40,965 nucleotides of DNA. Origin: Actinobacteria bacterium HGW-Actinobacteria-5 (GTDB lineage Bacteria; Actinomycetota; Actinomycetes; Propionibacteriales; Propionibacteriaceae). The translations under genes were made by a program, and so were the position numbers. Shown piece by piece: positions 17,878-26,470 of this stretch. The notes under the pieces are model-generated. The model did no database searches and had not been told where the DNA came from. It saw only the letters and a program-made list of their open reading frames with translations. Position 1 is the first letter of the stretch. Each line of letters starts with the position of its first letter. The stretch is from positions 1-40,965 of the forward strand of contig PHEV01000020.1 in assembly GCA_002843035.1 (NCBI GenBank), read 5' to 3'.

Positions 17878-18758
17878 TGGCGATCCCCGGCCACACCGAG
17901 CCTGGCCCGCAGGTCGTCGAGTTCGGTCGCCTCGATCGGGTAGGTGTGCTCGGGCTGTGGGAACTCCCGCGCCCGGACGGCTCCGGCGTACGCGGTGAGT
18001 CCCTCGACCATTCCCGATCGGAGGTCGGCGAAGGAACGGACGAACCGGGCGAGGTGCCCCTCGGTGATCCCGAGCAGGTCGTGCCAGACCAGGACCTGCC
18101 CGTCGGTCGCCGCGCCGGCCCCGATGCCAATGGTGAGGCAGTCCAGACGCGCCGCGAGCAACGCAGTGACCTCGGCAGGCACGGCCTCGACCACGATCGC
18201 GAAGCACCCGGCCGACTCCAGCTCGAGGGCGTCCCGGATGAGCTGCGCGGCCTGCTCGGCCGTCCTGCCCTGCGCCCGGTAGCCGCCCATCGCGGTCGCC
18301 GCCTGCGGGGTGAGCCCGACGTGGCCCACCACCGGGATCCCGGCCCGGACGATCGCCCGGGCCCGGTCGACGATCGAGCCACCCCGTTCGAGCTTGACCG
18401 CCTCGGCGCCGCCCTCCTTGACGAACCGCTGGGCGGTGTGGACGGCGTCGAGATCGCTCGCCTCGTAGGAGCCGAAGGGGAGGTCGGCGACGAGCAGGGG
18501 GTGACGCAGCCCGCGCCGGACGGCCCGGGTGAGCACCAGCAGCTCCTCGACCGTTACCGGAACGGTGGACTCGTAGCCGAGCACGACGTTCGCCGCGGAG
18601 TCTCCGACCAGTACCAGGTCGACCCCGACCTCGTCGGCGATCCGGGCACTCGGGAAGTCGTAGGCGGTCACCATCACGACCGGCTCGCCGGCCGCCTTCT
18701 GCCGGGCCAGGGAGGACAGGGTGACCCGCTGCGGCTGCGTGCCGTGCCCGCTGGACAT
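17874..18758 (-). CDS. panB: 3-methyl-2-oxobutanoate hydroxymethyltransferase
   Basis: PanB makes ketopantoate from ketoisovalerate and methylenetetrahydrofolate, the first committed pantothenate step. The 294-residue protein has the family landmarks MVTAYDFPSARIADEVGVDL, LVGDSAANVVLGYEST (metal-binding Asp), LLVADLPFGSYE, GGAEAVKLERG and VVGHVGLTPQAA, then IGIGAGAATDGQVLVWHD. The ATG follows the panD stop by two bases. It is the last gene of the pantothenate operon, so all three pan genes are likely made from one message starting before the DUF2520 gene. Confidence 0.97.
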   Translation of the reverse strand: MSSGHGTQPQRVTLSSLARQKAAGEPVVMVTAYDFPSARIADEVGVDLVLVGDSAANVVLGYESTVPVTVEELLVLTRAVRRGLRHPLLVADLPFGSYEASDLDAVHTAQRFVKEGGAEAVKLERGGSIVDRARAIVRAGIPVVGHVGLTPQAATAMGGYRAQGRTAEQAAQLIRDALELESAGCFAIVVEAVPAEVTALLAARLDCLTIGIGAGAATDGQVLVWHDLLGITEGHLARFVRSFADLRSGMVEGLTAYAGAVRAREFPQPEHTYPIEATELDDLRARLGVAGDRH

Positions 18759-18760
18759 GC

Positions 18761-19153
18761 TCAGGCCTCCCCGGTGTCGTTCAGCGAGGCCACGTCGGCG
18801 TCCACCGTGATGATCCGGTTGCCCTGGTCGACGTGGACCACGCGGGGCACGTAGCCGGCGAGATCGTGCGGGGTGTACAGGCCGTAGGAGATCAGGATCA
18901 CGGTGTCGCCGGTGTGCACGAGCCGGGCCGCCGCGCCGTTGACCTTGAGCTCGCCCGAACCCCGCTCGCCGGCGATGGTGTAGGTCTCGAAGCGGGCCCC
19001 GTTGTCGACGTCGACCACAGCCACCTGCTCGTGCACCCGGATGTCGGCGGCCTCCAGCAGGTCAGGGTCTACCGTGATCGAACCCACGTAGTGCAGGTCC
19101 GAGTCGGTGACGGTGGCGCGGTGGATCTTGCTCTTCAGCATCGTCCGGATCAC
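18761..19153 (-). CDS. panD: Aspartate 1-decarboxylase proenzyme
   Basis: PanD turns aspartate into beta-alanine for pantothenate. It is made as an inactive chain that cuts itself between Gly24 and Ser25 (YVGSITV here) to form the pyruvoyl cofactor. The 130-residue length, the N-terminal [20 protein letters not shown], the DNGARFETY segment and the [19 protein letters not shown] core are all typical. GTG 19153 overlaps the panC stop in a GTGA arrangement. An ATG four codons later is possible, but homologues often start with the extra residues before MLKSK. Confidence 0.97.
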   Translation of the reverse strand: MIRTMLKSKIHRATVTDSDLHYVGSITVDPDLLEAADIRVHEQVAVVDVDNGARFETYTIAGERGSGELKVNGAAARLVHTGDTVILISYGLYTPHDLAGYVPRVVHVDQGNRIITVDADVASLNDTGEA

Positions 19154-19980
19154 GGGGCGACCTCCATGTTGTCGATCAGGCGAACCGGGCCGACGCGGGC
19201 AGCCAGGGCGATCAGGGCCGGACGCTCGATCCGTTCCAGCGGCGCGAAGGTGTCGGGGTCGACAACAGCAATGTACTCGGCCGTGATTGACGCCCGGGCC
19301 AGCTCCCGCGCCACCACAGCGGCCGCTGCCCCGGCGTCCCGCTCCCCGGCTGCGACCGCAGCCCGCCCCGCGGCGAGGCCCCGGTGCAGCACCGTCGCCC
19401 TGCGCCGCTGGTCCGGGTCGAGCCGGACGTTGCGGCTGCTCATCGCCAGCCCGTCAGGCTCCCGGACGATCGGCAGCACTTCGATCCGGACCGGCAGGTT
19501 CAGGTCGGTCTCCATCCGGCGCACGACCGCCACCTGCTGGGCGTCCTTCGCCCCGAAGTAGGCCACCTCGGGGGCGACCATGGCGAACATCTTCGCCACC
19601 ACCGTCGCCACGCCGTCGAAGTGACCCGGCCGGTGGGCACCCTCCAGCACGTCCGCGATACCGGAGACGGTGACCGTGGTGGCGAAGCCGTCGGGGTAGA
19701 CCTCCTCCACCGGCGGGGCGAAGAGGATGTCGGCGCCGCACTCGGCCGCGAGCCGGGCGTCGCGCTCCTCGTCCCTGGGATAGCCGGCCAGGTCGGCGGC
19801 CTCGTTGAACTGGGTCGGGTTCACGAACAGCCACACCACCACCAGGTCGCACGCCTGCCGGGCGGCCCGGATCAGCGACAGGTGGCCCTCGTGGAAAGCG
19901 CCCATCGTGGGCACCAGGCCCACCCGTCCGGCACCGGCCACCGCGGCCCGCACCGCGGCGACATCACGCACGATCCTCAT
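19150..19980 (-). CDS. panC: Pantoate--beta-alanine ligase
   Basis: PanC joins pantoate and beta-alanine with ATP, the last step to pantothenate. The 276-residue protein shows the nucleotidyl-transfer HIGH-like motif ([15 protein letters not shown]), [40 protein letters not shown] and the KMSKS-like MSSRNVRL. The ATG lies inside the end of the DUF2520 gene (17-base overlap), and its stop overlaps the panD start, so translation is coupled on both sides. The fairly short C-terminus is within the family range. Confidence 0.97.
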   Translation of the reverse strand: MRIVRDVAAVRAAVAGAGRVGLVPTMGAFHEGHLSLIRAARQACDLVVVWLFVNPTQFNEAADLAGYPRDEERDARLAAECGADILFAPPVEEVYPDGFATTVTVSGIADVLEGAHRPGHFDGVATVVAKMFAMVAPEVAYFGAKDAQQVAVVRRMETDLNLPVRIEVLPIVREPDGLAMSSRNVRLDPDQRRRATVLHRGLAAGRAAVAAGERDAGAAAAVVARELARASITAEYIAVVDPDTFAPLERIERPALIALAARVGPVRLIDNMEVAP

Positions 19981-20662
19981 CCCGGATCACCTCCACCATC
20001 GCGTCGTACAGGGCCAGGAGTTCGGGCGCACGCTCGCCCAGCGCGTCCCGTTGCCGCCTGATCGTGCCCGTGTCCCCCCGGGTGAGCGGGCCGGTCAGCG
20101 CCTCGGGACCGAGCCGGGCCCAGTTCTCCACCGTCGCCCGCACCAGGGGCAGCAGGTCGGCCCTGGTCAGCCCGGCCGTGCTGCCGAGGCGGAGCGCGGC
20201 CTCCTCCAGGCCCACCAGGAAGCTCGAGGCGATCGAAGCGGCAGCGTGGTAGGCGGCCCGATCCCGGTCCGCGATCACGATCGGGCGCATGCCCAGCCGG
20301 CGGGCCAGGACGCCCGCGACCGGGTGCCCCGCCACCGCGCATGCCGCACCCCGGAAGTCGACCTCGCCGCCCTTTGGGACGGTCATCAGCGGATGCAGCG
20401 AGAAGGCCTCGCTGCGGGCCAGGGGTTCAAGGGTGGTCGCACCCGAACAGTGGCCGACCGGGCGGCCCGCGGGGATCGCGGACGCGGCCCCTGCGATGGC
20501 GTGATCGGGGACGCACAACAACACCGCCCCCGCTCCGGGTCGCGGCAGCTCACCCCTGCGCAGCGGTCCCTCGACCTCGACCCCGGCCTCCCGCAACGCG
20601 TGGGCGAGTGCGGTGCCGAGGCGTCCGGCACCCACGATCGCGACCCGCTCCAGATCCTGCAT
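19964..20662 (-). CDS. Rossmann-like / DUF2520 protein, first gene of the pan operon
   Basis: A 232-residue protein with an N-terminal nucleotide-binding fold (VAIVGAGRLGTALAHALREA) and a helical DUF2520 half containing FSLHPLMTV, DRAAYHAAASIASSFLVGL and the ALTGPLTRGDTGTIRRQRDAL tail. The fold resembles ketopantoate reductase-like and NADP-dependent dehydrogenases. The same family precedes panC in mycobacteria (Rv3603c, from memory). A role in ketopantoate reduction is tempting because no panE is visible here, but this is inference only. ATG 20662 places the Rossmann strand at residue 5. GTG 20695 would add 11 residues. Promoter-like TAAACT lies at 20719-20714. Confidence 0.85.
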   Translation of the reverse strand: MQDLERVAIVGAGRLGTALAHALREAGVEVEGPLRRGELPRPGAGAVLLCVPDHAIAGAASAIPAGRPVGHCSGATTLEPLARSEAFSLHPLMTVPKGGEVDFRGAACAVAGHPVAGVLARRLGMRPIVIADRDRAAYHAAASIASSFLVGLEEAALRLGSTAGLTRADLLPLVRATVENWARLGPEALTGPLTRGDTGTIRRQRDALGERAPELLALYDAMVEVIRDEDRA

Positions 20663-20713
20663 CTTCTCCCAAACGCATGAGGACCGGGTGTCCACACCCG
20701 GCGGCGGGCGTCA

Positions 20714-20719
20714 AGTTTA
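20714..20719 (-). promoter_or_regulatory. -10 element of the pantothenate operon
   Basis: TAAACT on the minus strand would start a message near 20707, leaving a leader of about 45 bases before ATG 20662. I see no good -35 box. Confidence 0.4.
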
Positions 20720-20813
20720 GGCCGCGGCCGGCCCGACCCCGGACATCGACCACGGCGTCGGCAGCCGACGGGCCGGGCGCGCTCGTCCGCAAGGCCGCGG
20801 GCCGGTGTGGTAG

Positions 20814-21207
20814 GGACGAGCCGGCCTGTAAGCCGGATTCTGTGCCCTCACGGGCGGTGATCATCCATCTGCGACGGCTGTTGCCAACCGCCTTCGCCGT
20901 TGCCGGCGTGCGACCAACCCGGGCGCCTCGCGCGAGCAGCGCTCAAACGGCGTCCGCGGGTCCGCGTCCGAAGACTCGGACCCTTCTCGGTCTTGCTCCG
21001 GGTGGGGTTTACCGAGCCACCCCAGTCACCTGGGGTGCTGGTGGTCTCTTGCACCACCGTTTCACCCTTGCTCCTCCCTGCGGAGGGGCGGTCTGTTCTC
21101 TGTGGCACTTTCCCGCGGGTCACCCCGGGTGGGCGTTACCCACCACCCTGCTCTGTGGAGTCCGGACTTTCCTCTGCTCGCGCAGCGATCACCCGGCCGA
21201 CTCGTCC
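20814..21207 (-). ncRNA. rnpB: RNase P RNA, bacterial class A
   Basis: The catalytic RNA that trims the 5' ends of tRNA precursors. On the minus strand the conserved 5' core reads GAGGAAAGTCCGGACTCCAC, with GGGAAAGTGCCACAGA, GGTGAAACGGTGG and GGTAAACCCCACC further on, and the 3' ACAGAATCCGGCTTACAGGC. The ends are set by helix P1: GGACGAGTCGGCC at the 5' end pairs with GGCCGGCTCGTCC at the 3' end (13 pairs, one G-U). The length of about 394 bases is normal for actinobacteria. Exact processed ends may differ by a few bases. Reading frames across this stretch are not genes. Confidence 0.96.
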
Positions 21208-21284
21208 GCCGCCCAGCGTATCGCCCGCTCCCGATGTGCCTCCACTCGCCCCGGCGCGTAGCCTGACCGGAGGACACCCCGGCA

Positions 21285-21290
21285 AGGAGG
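21285..21290 (+). promoter_or_regulatory. Strong ribosome binding site of the alanine-dehydrogenase-like gene
   Basis: AGGAGG lies 4 bases before GTG 21295 and fixes that start. The overlapping GTG at 21293 is in another frame. Confidence 0.6.
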
Positions 21291-21294
21291 CCGT

Positions 21295-22437
21295 GTGAAC
21301 CAGCTCAGCATCGGAGTCATCGGGCACTCGCGCAAGGAGAACGAACACCGGCTGCCACTGCACCCGGCCCACCTCGAACGGATCCCCGACGAGCTGCGAC
21401 CACAGGTGTTCCTTGAGCACGGGTACGGCGAGCGCTTCGGGCTCCCTGACACCGAGCTCGCACCCCTGGTCGGCGGCTTCGCCTCCCGCGAGCAACTGGT
21501 CGCCGGGCGCGACGTGATCCTGCTGCCCAAGCCGGTGCTCGAGGACATCGACGGACTGCGGGAGGGTCAGACGCTGCTCGGCTGGCCGCACTGCGTGCAG
21601 GACGCCGAGCTCACCCAGCTCGCTATCGACAAGGGCCTCACCCTGATCGCCTTCGAGGCCATGAACCACTGGAACCCGGACGGATCGTTCAGCCTGCATG
21701 TGTTCCACCGCAACAACGAGCTCGCCGGCTACTGCTCGGTGCTGCACTCCATGCAGCTGACCGGGACCAGCGGTGATTTCGGACGCCGGCTGCGCGCGGT
21801 CGTGATCGGCTTCGGCGCCACCGCCCGGGGCGCCGTCACCGCTCTCACCGCGCTCGGCGTCCACGACGTCGACGTGCTGACCACGCGGCAGACCGCGGCC
21901 GTCGCCGCGCCCATTCCCGCCACGCAGTTGGTGCACCTCGACACCGACCCCGACGGGGCGAGTGTCGCCGAGACCGAGGACGGACCCCGGCCCCTGCCCG
22001 AGTTCCTCGCCGGCTTCGACATCATCGTGAACTGCGTCCTGCAGGACACCGACGCGCCGATCATCTTCCTCCACACCGACGACCTGCCCCGGCTCTCCCC
22101 CGGCACCCTGATCGTCGACGTCTCCTGCGACGAGGGCATGGCGTTCAGCTGGGCCCGCCCGACCACCTTCGCCGAGCCGCTGTTCACCGTCGGCGACCGG
22201 GTGTCCTATTACGCGGTCGACCACAGCCCGTCGCACCTGTGGAACTCGGCCACCTGGGAGATCAGTGAGGCCCTGCTGCCGTTCCTGCCCACGGTGCTGG
22301 GCGGACCCGGGGCGTGGGACGCCGACCCGACGATCGCCCGGGCCATCGAGATCCGGGACGGGGTGATCCAGAACCCCGCGATCCTGTCGTTCCAGGCGCG
22401 CGACCCTCAGCACCCGCACCACCCGCTGGCGACCTAG
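21295..22437 (+). CDS. Alanine dehydrogenase/transhydrogenase-family enzyme, similar to N5-(carboxyethyl)ornithine synthase
   Basis: A 380-residue two-domain dehydrogenase. The N-terminal domain starts IGVIGHSRKENEHRLPLHP, with the substrate-binding Arg/Lys of the alanine dehydrogenase fold. The NAD(P) domain has VVIGFGATARGAVTALTALG near residue 165. The C-terminal YYAVDHSPSHLWNSATWEIS stretch matches, from memory, N5-(carboxyethyl)ornithine synthases, which reductively join pyruvate to the side-chain amine of ornithine, better than true alanine dehydrogenases. The real amine and keto acid here are unknown. It ends 3 bases from the convergent RNB gene, leaving no room for a separate terminator. 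Confidence 0.8.
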   Translation: MNQLSIGVIGHSRKENEHRLPLHPAHLERIPDELRPQVFLEHGYGERFGLPDTELAPLVGGFASREQLVAGRDVILLPKPVLEDIDGLREGQTLLGWPHCVQDAELTQLAIDKGLTLIAFEAMNHWNPDGSFSLHVFHRNNELAGYCSVLHSMQLTGTSGDFGRRLRAVVIGFGATARGAVTALTALGVHDVDVLTTRQTAAVAAPIPATQLVHLDTDPDGASVAETEDGPRPLPEFLAGFDIIVNCVLQDTDAPIIFLHTDDLPRLSPGTLIVDVSCDEGMAFSWARPTTFAEPLFTVGDRVSYYAVDHSPSHLWNSATWEISEALLPFLPTVLGGPGAWDADPTIARAIEIRDGVIQNPAILSFQARDPQHPHHPLAT

Positions 22438-22440
22438 TCC

Positions 22441-23874
22441 TCAACCGGGCAGGACGCGGAACTCCACCCGCCCGGACAACAGGTCGGCCGCGACCAGGGT
22501 CGCCGCCACCTGCTCGCCGAGAACGAGCTCTGCCCCCTTCACCTTCGCCTCCACGGCCGGCTCGGGGATCTGCAGGACGCCAAGGTCGTCCTCCGGATCG
22601 ACCTCGAGCACCGTGCCGGTGAACGTGTGGCCCAGCTGCGGCGCCAGCACCATGGCTTCGACCAGGTCGACCACTCCCCGCTCGTACTTCTTGGCCCGGC
22701 GGTTCGAGTTGTCCATCACCGCAGGCAGGCCGGCCATCGACTGGCTCACCCAGTCCGGCACCTCCTGGCCCGCGCAGATCGCCACGCAGATCTCGCCGGT
22801 GTAGCGGTCGACCAGCCGACGCAGCGGCGCGGTCACGTGGGCGTAGGGCGCTGCAATCGCCGCGTGCAGCGGTTGCTCGGGGATCGTGCCGCGGAAGGCC
22901 TGGTACCCGGCTCCGCGGAACAGCAGCGTGCAGGAGTTCAGCATCGCGGCCTCCGCCGGAACCGACCCGTCCAGCCCTCGCACGAAGGTCGGGTACGTCT
23001 CGTCGTGGGGCCATCTGATGCCCAGTGCACCCGCGGTCCGGCGCAACTTCGCCAGGGAGTTGTCCCGCGCGGGCGGCAGCGTGCGGAGAATGCCCACGCC
23101 CGCCTCCAGCATCAGCCCGGCTGCGGCCATCCCGGTGGCCAGCGACAGCTGGGCGTTCCAGTCCTCGACCGGCAGCGTCGCGCGGAACTCGAGCGTCCAG
23201 TGGTCATCGGAGGCGACCACCTCCTGCTCGGGTACCGACAGGCTCACCCCGCCCCGGGCCGCTTCCAGGTCGAGTCGGAGCTTCCCGAACTCCCGAAGCA
23301 GTTCCAGCTGCTCGCCACCGGTGCCCGCGTCCAGCGCCGCCTGCGCCGCCACGTAGCCGAGCTTGGCGCGACTACGGACCAGGCCGCGCGAGACCCGCGT
23401 GGCCGTGGTCTGCCCGGACGCGTCGAACTCCAGTTCCCAGACCAGCGCGGGTCGCACCTGATCGGGCAGCAGGCTCGCCGCGCCGTCGGAGAGGGCCGAA
23501 GGGTGCAGCGGGGTCTTGCGGGTGGGCGCGTACAGCGTCTCGCCACGCTCGTGCGTCTCCGTGTCGAGACGGCCACCGGGGGTGACGAACGCTGCCACGT
23601 CCGCGATCGCGTACTCCAGCCGGTACCCGGAACCGGCGCGAGCGAGGTGGAACGCCTGGTCGAGGTCGGTCGAACTCTCCGGGTCGAGGGTGACGAACTC
23701 GATGTCGGTGCGGTCGGCGATCGGCAGCACAGGGGTCTTCGCCGCGTGCTCGGCTTCGGCCAGAACCTCGGCAGGGAAGCTCCCCGGCACCCCGAGGGAC
23801 GCCCGCAGCCGGCGCAGGCCTTCGCGCAGGACGGGTGGCTCGCTCTGCCTCAGCGAGAGGTGGCGACTGGGCAT
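22441..23874 (-). CDS. RNB-domain (RNase II/R-like) ribonuclease, short actinobacterial form
   Basis: A 477-residue 3'-5' exoribonuclease-type protein. The RNB catalytic segment reads FVTLDPESSTDLDQAFHL near residue 60; the three acidic residues equivalent to E. coli RNase II D201, D207 and D209 are kept, while the fourth (D210) is Gln. Further family blocks are AIADVAAFVTPGG and PYAHVTAPLRRLVDRYTG. A C-terminal OB/S1-like segment follows (TFTGTVLEVDPEDDLGVLQI). The N-terminal cold-shock domains of RNase R/II are absent, which is usual for this actinobacterial group as I recall. The ATG has GAGGAGG about 6 bases upstream. Likely cytoplasmic RNA turnover; the exact substrate is unknown. Confidence 0.9.
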   Translation of the reverse strand: MPSRHLSLRQSEPPVLREGLRRLRASLGVPGSFPAEVLAEAEHAAKTPVLPIADRTDIEFVTLDPESSTDLDQAFHLARAGSGYRLEYAIADVAAFVTPGGRLDTETHERGETLYAPTRKTPLHPSALSDGAASLLPDQVRPALVWELEFDASGQTTATRVSRGLVRSRAKLGYVAAQAALDAGTGGEQLELLREFGKLRLDLEAARGGVSLSVPEQEVVASDDHWTLEFRATLPVEDWNAQLSLATGMAAAGLMLEAGVGILRTLPPARDNSLAKLRRTAGALGIRWPHDETYPTFVRGLDGSVPAEAAMLNSCTLLFRGAGYQAFRGTIPEQPLHAAIAAPYAHVTAPLRRLVDRYTGEICVAICAGQEVPDWVSQSMAGLPAVMDNSNRRAKKYERGVVDLVEAMVLAPQLGHTFTGTVLEVDPEDDLGVLQIPEPAVEAKVKGAELVLGEQVAATLVAADLLSGRVEFRVLPG

Positions 23875-23951
23875 TGCTCCTCCTCAGCGAAGGGTGCGGG
23901 AGTCCCTGTCGACGCGGGACGAACCGCACCGCGGCACCCGCGGTCGGGCCA

Positions 23952-24695
23952 TCAGGGAAGCACTGACGAGGTCCGAACCAGGACGCGCTCGCACTCCTCG
24001 CAGCGCAGCACCTCGTCGGGGGCGGCAGCGGTGTAGGCGGTGAGGGCGCTCGAGGTGGCCTCCAGCTGGCATCCGCCGCACCGGCGCCCCTTGAGCTCCG
24101 CGGCACCGACGCCACCGGCGCGCTCGCGGATCCGGTCGTAGAGGGCCAGCAGGTCGGCAGGGATCTGGGTCGCGATGCCGTCGCGTGACTGCTGGTGCCC
24201 GGCACGCTCAGCGTCGAGTTCGGCCAGCTGCGCGTCCCGCGAGGCGATCAGGGCCCGCATCGATGCCTCGAGCTCGGCCAGTTCGGCCGCCTTCTGGTCC
24301 TGCTCCGTGGTTGCGGCCTCGAGCCGCTCCATCACCTCGAGCTCGATGTCCTCGAGATCGGAAATGCGCCGGCTCAGGTGTGTGATCTCATCCAGCATCG
24401 CGTTCAGCTGCTTCGGGTCGGTGACCACCCCCGCGTCCACCCGCTGCTGGTCGCGTGCCTGGCGCTCCCGCACCGGCACCAGGTCGGACTCGGCCTTCTC
24501 GACGTCCAGCTGGAGGTCGCCCACCCGGGTGCGGACGGCGACCAGGTCCTCACCGAGATGGGCCCGGGTGATCCGCGCCTCAGCGAGCGCAGCATGCTCG
24601 GGCAGGGAGCGGCGCCGATGCTCGAGCTGGGCGATCGCGGTGTCCTCGGCCTGCAGGTCGAGCAGCCGGAGCTGCGCCGTGGGATCAGCCTTCAT
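23952..24695 (-). CDS. Coiled-coil protein with C4 zinc ribbon
   Basis: A 247-residue protein whose first ~170 residues are almost continuous heptad-rich coiled coil (LRLLDLQAEDTAIAQLEHRR onward). The C-terminal zinc ribbon has its four cysteines in RRCGGCQLE and LRCEECERVL. This layout matches the conserved actinobacterial family that includes Rv2229c, found near RNase H-like and Nif3-like genes in mycobacteria. Those partners are not adjacent here. A nucleic-acid-binding role is guessed from the ribbon, not shown. The ATG has an AGGAGGT ribosome site 5 bases upstream. The 3' end is 77 bases from the start of the RNB ribonuclease gene, which could share the transcript. Confidence 0.9.
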   Translation of the reverse strand: MKADPTAQLRLLDLQAEDTAIAQLEHRRRSLPEHAALAEARITRAHLGEDLVAVRTRVGDLQLDVEKAESDLVPVRERQARDQQRVDAGVVTDPKQLNAMLDEITHLSRRISDLEDIELEVMERLEAATTEQDQKAAELAELEASMRALIASRDAQLAELDAERAGHQQSRDGIATQIPADLLALYDRIRERAGGVGAAELKGRRCGGCQLEATSSALTAYTAAAPDEVLRCEECERVLVRTSSVLP

Positions 24696-24749
24696 CGGAC
24701 CTCCTGGAGTTGTGGAGTCCGACTCTAGTGGCTGCGCGGGAGCCCGGTG

Positions 24750-24860
24750 CCCGGACCAGGTCGGGGACGGTTCCGAACTCGGTCCACCCGGACCAGGTTG
24801 GGGACGGTTCCGAACTCGGTCCGCCCGGACCAGGTTGGGGACGGTTCCGAACTCGGTCCA
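24750..24860. repeat. Three tandem copies of a 37-bp unit
   Basis: The unit starts CCCGGACCAGGT, continues GGGGACGGTTCCGAACTCGG and ends TCC plus A or G. Copies lie at 24750-24786, 24787-24823 and 24824-24860, followed by a truncated CCCGG. Only two positions vary (13th base C or T; last base A or G). Each copy contains GGACC near one end and GGTCC near the other, and GGTTCCGAACTCGGTCC can partly fold. It sits between the divergent zinc-ribbon gene and pepP. No spacers are present, so it is not CRISPR. Confidence 0.9.
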
Positions 24861-24960
24861 CCCGGGGAACGGGACGAAGCTGTCACCGGCCAGTGCCGGA
24901 CGGTCGTTCCGGCGCCCGCTCGGCGATGCGCGGCAGTTCTGTCCCGAATCGGCGCGGGGA

Positions 24961-24966
24961 TAGCAT
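24961..24966 (+). promoter_or_regulatory. -10 element of pepP
   Basis: TAGCAT ends 7 bases before ATG 24974, suggesting a leaderless start there and not at ATG 24965, which overlaps the element itself. Confidence 0.5.
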
Positions 24967-24973
24967 GCGAGAC

Positions 24974-26470
24974 ATGACCGAGGAGCCCACCGACACCGAA
25001 CCGCTCGTGATCCCCAACCGGCAGACGCCGTTCTCCGAGCCGTTCAAGGCGTTCATCCCGCAGGGCTGGGCCCCCTACCCCGACGAACTCCCGGCCGAAC
25101 TGCCCGCCGCCGCGTCCGCAGCACTGCGGCGCCGGGCCCTGGCCGAGGCGTTCGCCGGTGAGCGACTGGTCATCCCCGCCGGCGGGCTGAAGCCCCGCGC
25201 GAACGACACCGACTACCGGTTCCGGCCGCATTCCGCATTCGCCTGGCTGACCGGACTCGGCTCCGACCGTGAGCCGGACGCCGTCCTGGTCCTCGAGCCG
25301 ACCGACACCGGCCATGAGGCCACGTTGTACTTCAAGCCGCGTGCGCCGCGCACCGACCCCGAGTTCTACGCTGACGCCCGCTACGGCGAGATGTGGGTCG
25401 GCACCCGGGAGTCGCTGGCCGAGATGTCCGCGCTGACCGGGATCTCCTGCGCACCCATCTCGGAGTTCTCCGGCGCTCTGGCGAAGAATCTGTCCGCAGT
25501 GAAGGTGCGGCTCCTGCGCGAAGCGGACGAGACGATCACCGCCACCCTGGGCAGCCTCCGCGCCGAGGCCTCCGTCGACGCCGAAGCGGCCGAGATCGCC
25601 GATGGCGAGTTCCATGTTGCGCTGTCCGAAGCGCGGCTGGCCAAGGACCCCTTCGAGCTCGGCGAACTGCGGCAGGCCTGCGCCGACACCGCCGTCGGCT
25701 TCGAGGCAGTCGTGGCCGACCTGCCCGAGGCGATCCGGCGCGGCCGTGGCGAACGCTGGGTCGAGGGCGTCTTCGGGCTGCACGCCCGCCACCACGGCAA
25801 CGCGGTCGGCTACGACACCATCGCCGCGTCCGGCGACCACGCGAACACGCTGCACTGGATCCGCAACGACGGCGAGATCCGGCCGGGCGACCTGCTGCTG
25901 ATGGACGCCGGTGTCGAGGTCGAGTCGCTCTACACCGCCGACATCACCCGCACCCTGCCGGTTTCGGGCACCTTCAGCCCGGCCCAGCGCAAGGTCTACG
26001 AGGCAGTCCTCAAGGCAGAGGCCGCGGGGATGGCCGCCGCCAGGCCCGGCAACAAGTTCTCCGACGTGCACGCTGCCGCGGTCCGGGTCATCGCCCAGCA
26101 CCTCGAGGCGTGGGGGCTGTTGCCGGTGACGGCCGAGGAGTCGCTCGACCCCACCACCGGCGGCCACCACCGCCGCTGGATGGTGCACGGCACCTCCCAT
26201 CACCTCGGGCTGGACGTCCACGACTGTGCGCAGGCCCGCCAGGAGAACTACCGGGACGCGGAACTGCGCCCGGGCATGGTGATCACCGTCGAGCCGGGCC
26301 TGTACTTCAAGAGCACCGACTTGCTGGTGCCGGAGGAGTTGCGCGGCATCGGCGTCCGGATCGAGGACGACATCGTGATCACCGAGGACGGCTGCGAGAT
26401 CCTCTCCGACCACTTGCCCCGGGACCCCGACGCCGTCGAGGCCTGGATGGCGTCCATCTGGGCGCGGTGA
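24974..26470 (+). CDS. pepP: Xaa-Pro aminopeptidase (aminopeptidase P)
   Basis: A 498-residue metalloprotease that removes N-terminal residues next to proline. The N-terminal non-catalytic domain runs to about residue 225 and includes FAWLTGLGSDREPDAVLVLE. The pita-bread domain keeps all five metal ligands: LLMDAGVEVESLYTADITRT (two Asp), SHHLGLDVHD (His), ITVEPGLYF (Glu) and VRIEDDIVIT (Glu). Length and layout resemble the Streptomyces PepP proteins. ATG 24974 is preferred for its TAGCAT -10 spacing; ATG 24965 would add three residues. No signal peptide is present, so it is cytoplasmic. The tandem 37-bp repeats lie 101 bases upstream of the -10. Confidence 0.94.
   Translation: MTEEPTDTEPLVIPNRQTPFSEPFKAFIPQGWAPYPDELPAELPAAASAALRRRALAEAFAGERLVIPAGGLKPRANDTDYRFRPHSAFAWLTGLGSDREPDAVLVLEPTDTGHEATLYFKPRAPRTDPEFYADARYGEMWVGTRESLAEMSALTGISCAPISEFSGALAKNLSAVKVRLLREADETITATLGSLRAEASVDAEAAEIADGEFHVALSEARLAKDPFELGELRQACADTAVGFEAVVADLPEAIRRGRGERWVEGVFGLHARHHGNAVGYDTIAASGDHANTLHWIRNDGEIRPGDLLLMDAGVEVESLYTADITRTLPVSGTFSPAQRKVYEAVLKAEAAGMAAARPGNKFSDVHAAAVRVIAQHLEAWGLLPVTAEESLDPTTGGHHRRWMVHGTSHHLGLDVHDCAQARQENYRDAELRPGMVITVEPGLYFKSTDLLVPEELRGIGVRIEDDIVITEDGCEILSDHLPRDPDAVEAWMASIWAR

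Noticed and set aside
20341-21261. Protein-coding frames across 20341-21261
   Set aside because: The region is rnpB on the minus strand, supported by conserved core motifs and the P1 helix.
24750-24860. CRISPR array
   Set aside because: The 37-bp units are directly adjacent with no spacers, and no cas genes are near.
24965-24967. ATG 24965 as the pepP start
   Set aside because: It overlaps the TAGCAT -10 element; ATG 24974 has the same 7-base spacing seen at many other genes here. Kept only as an alternative.
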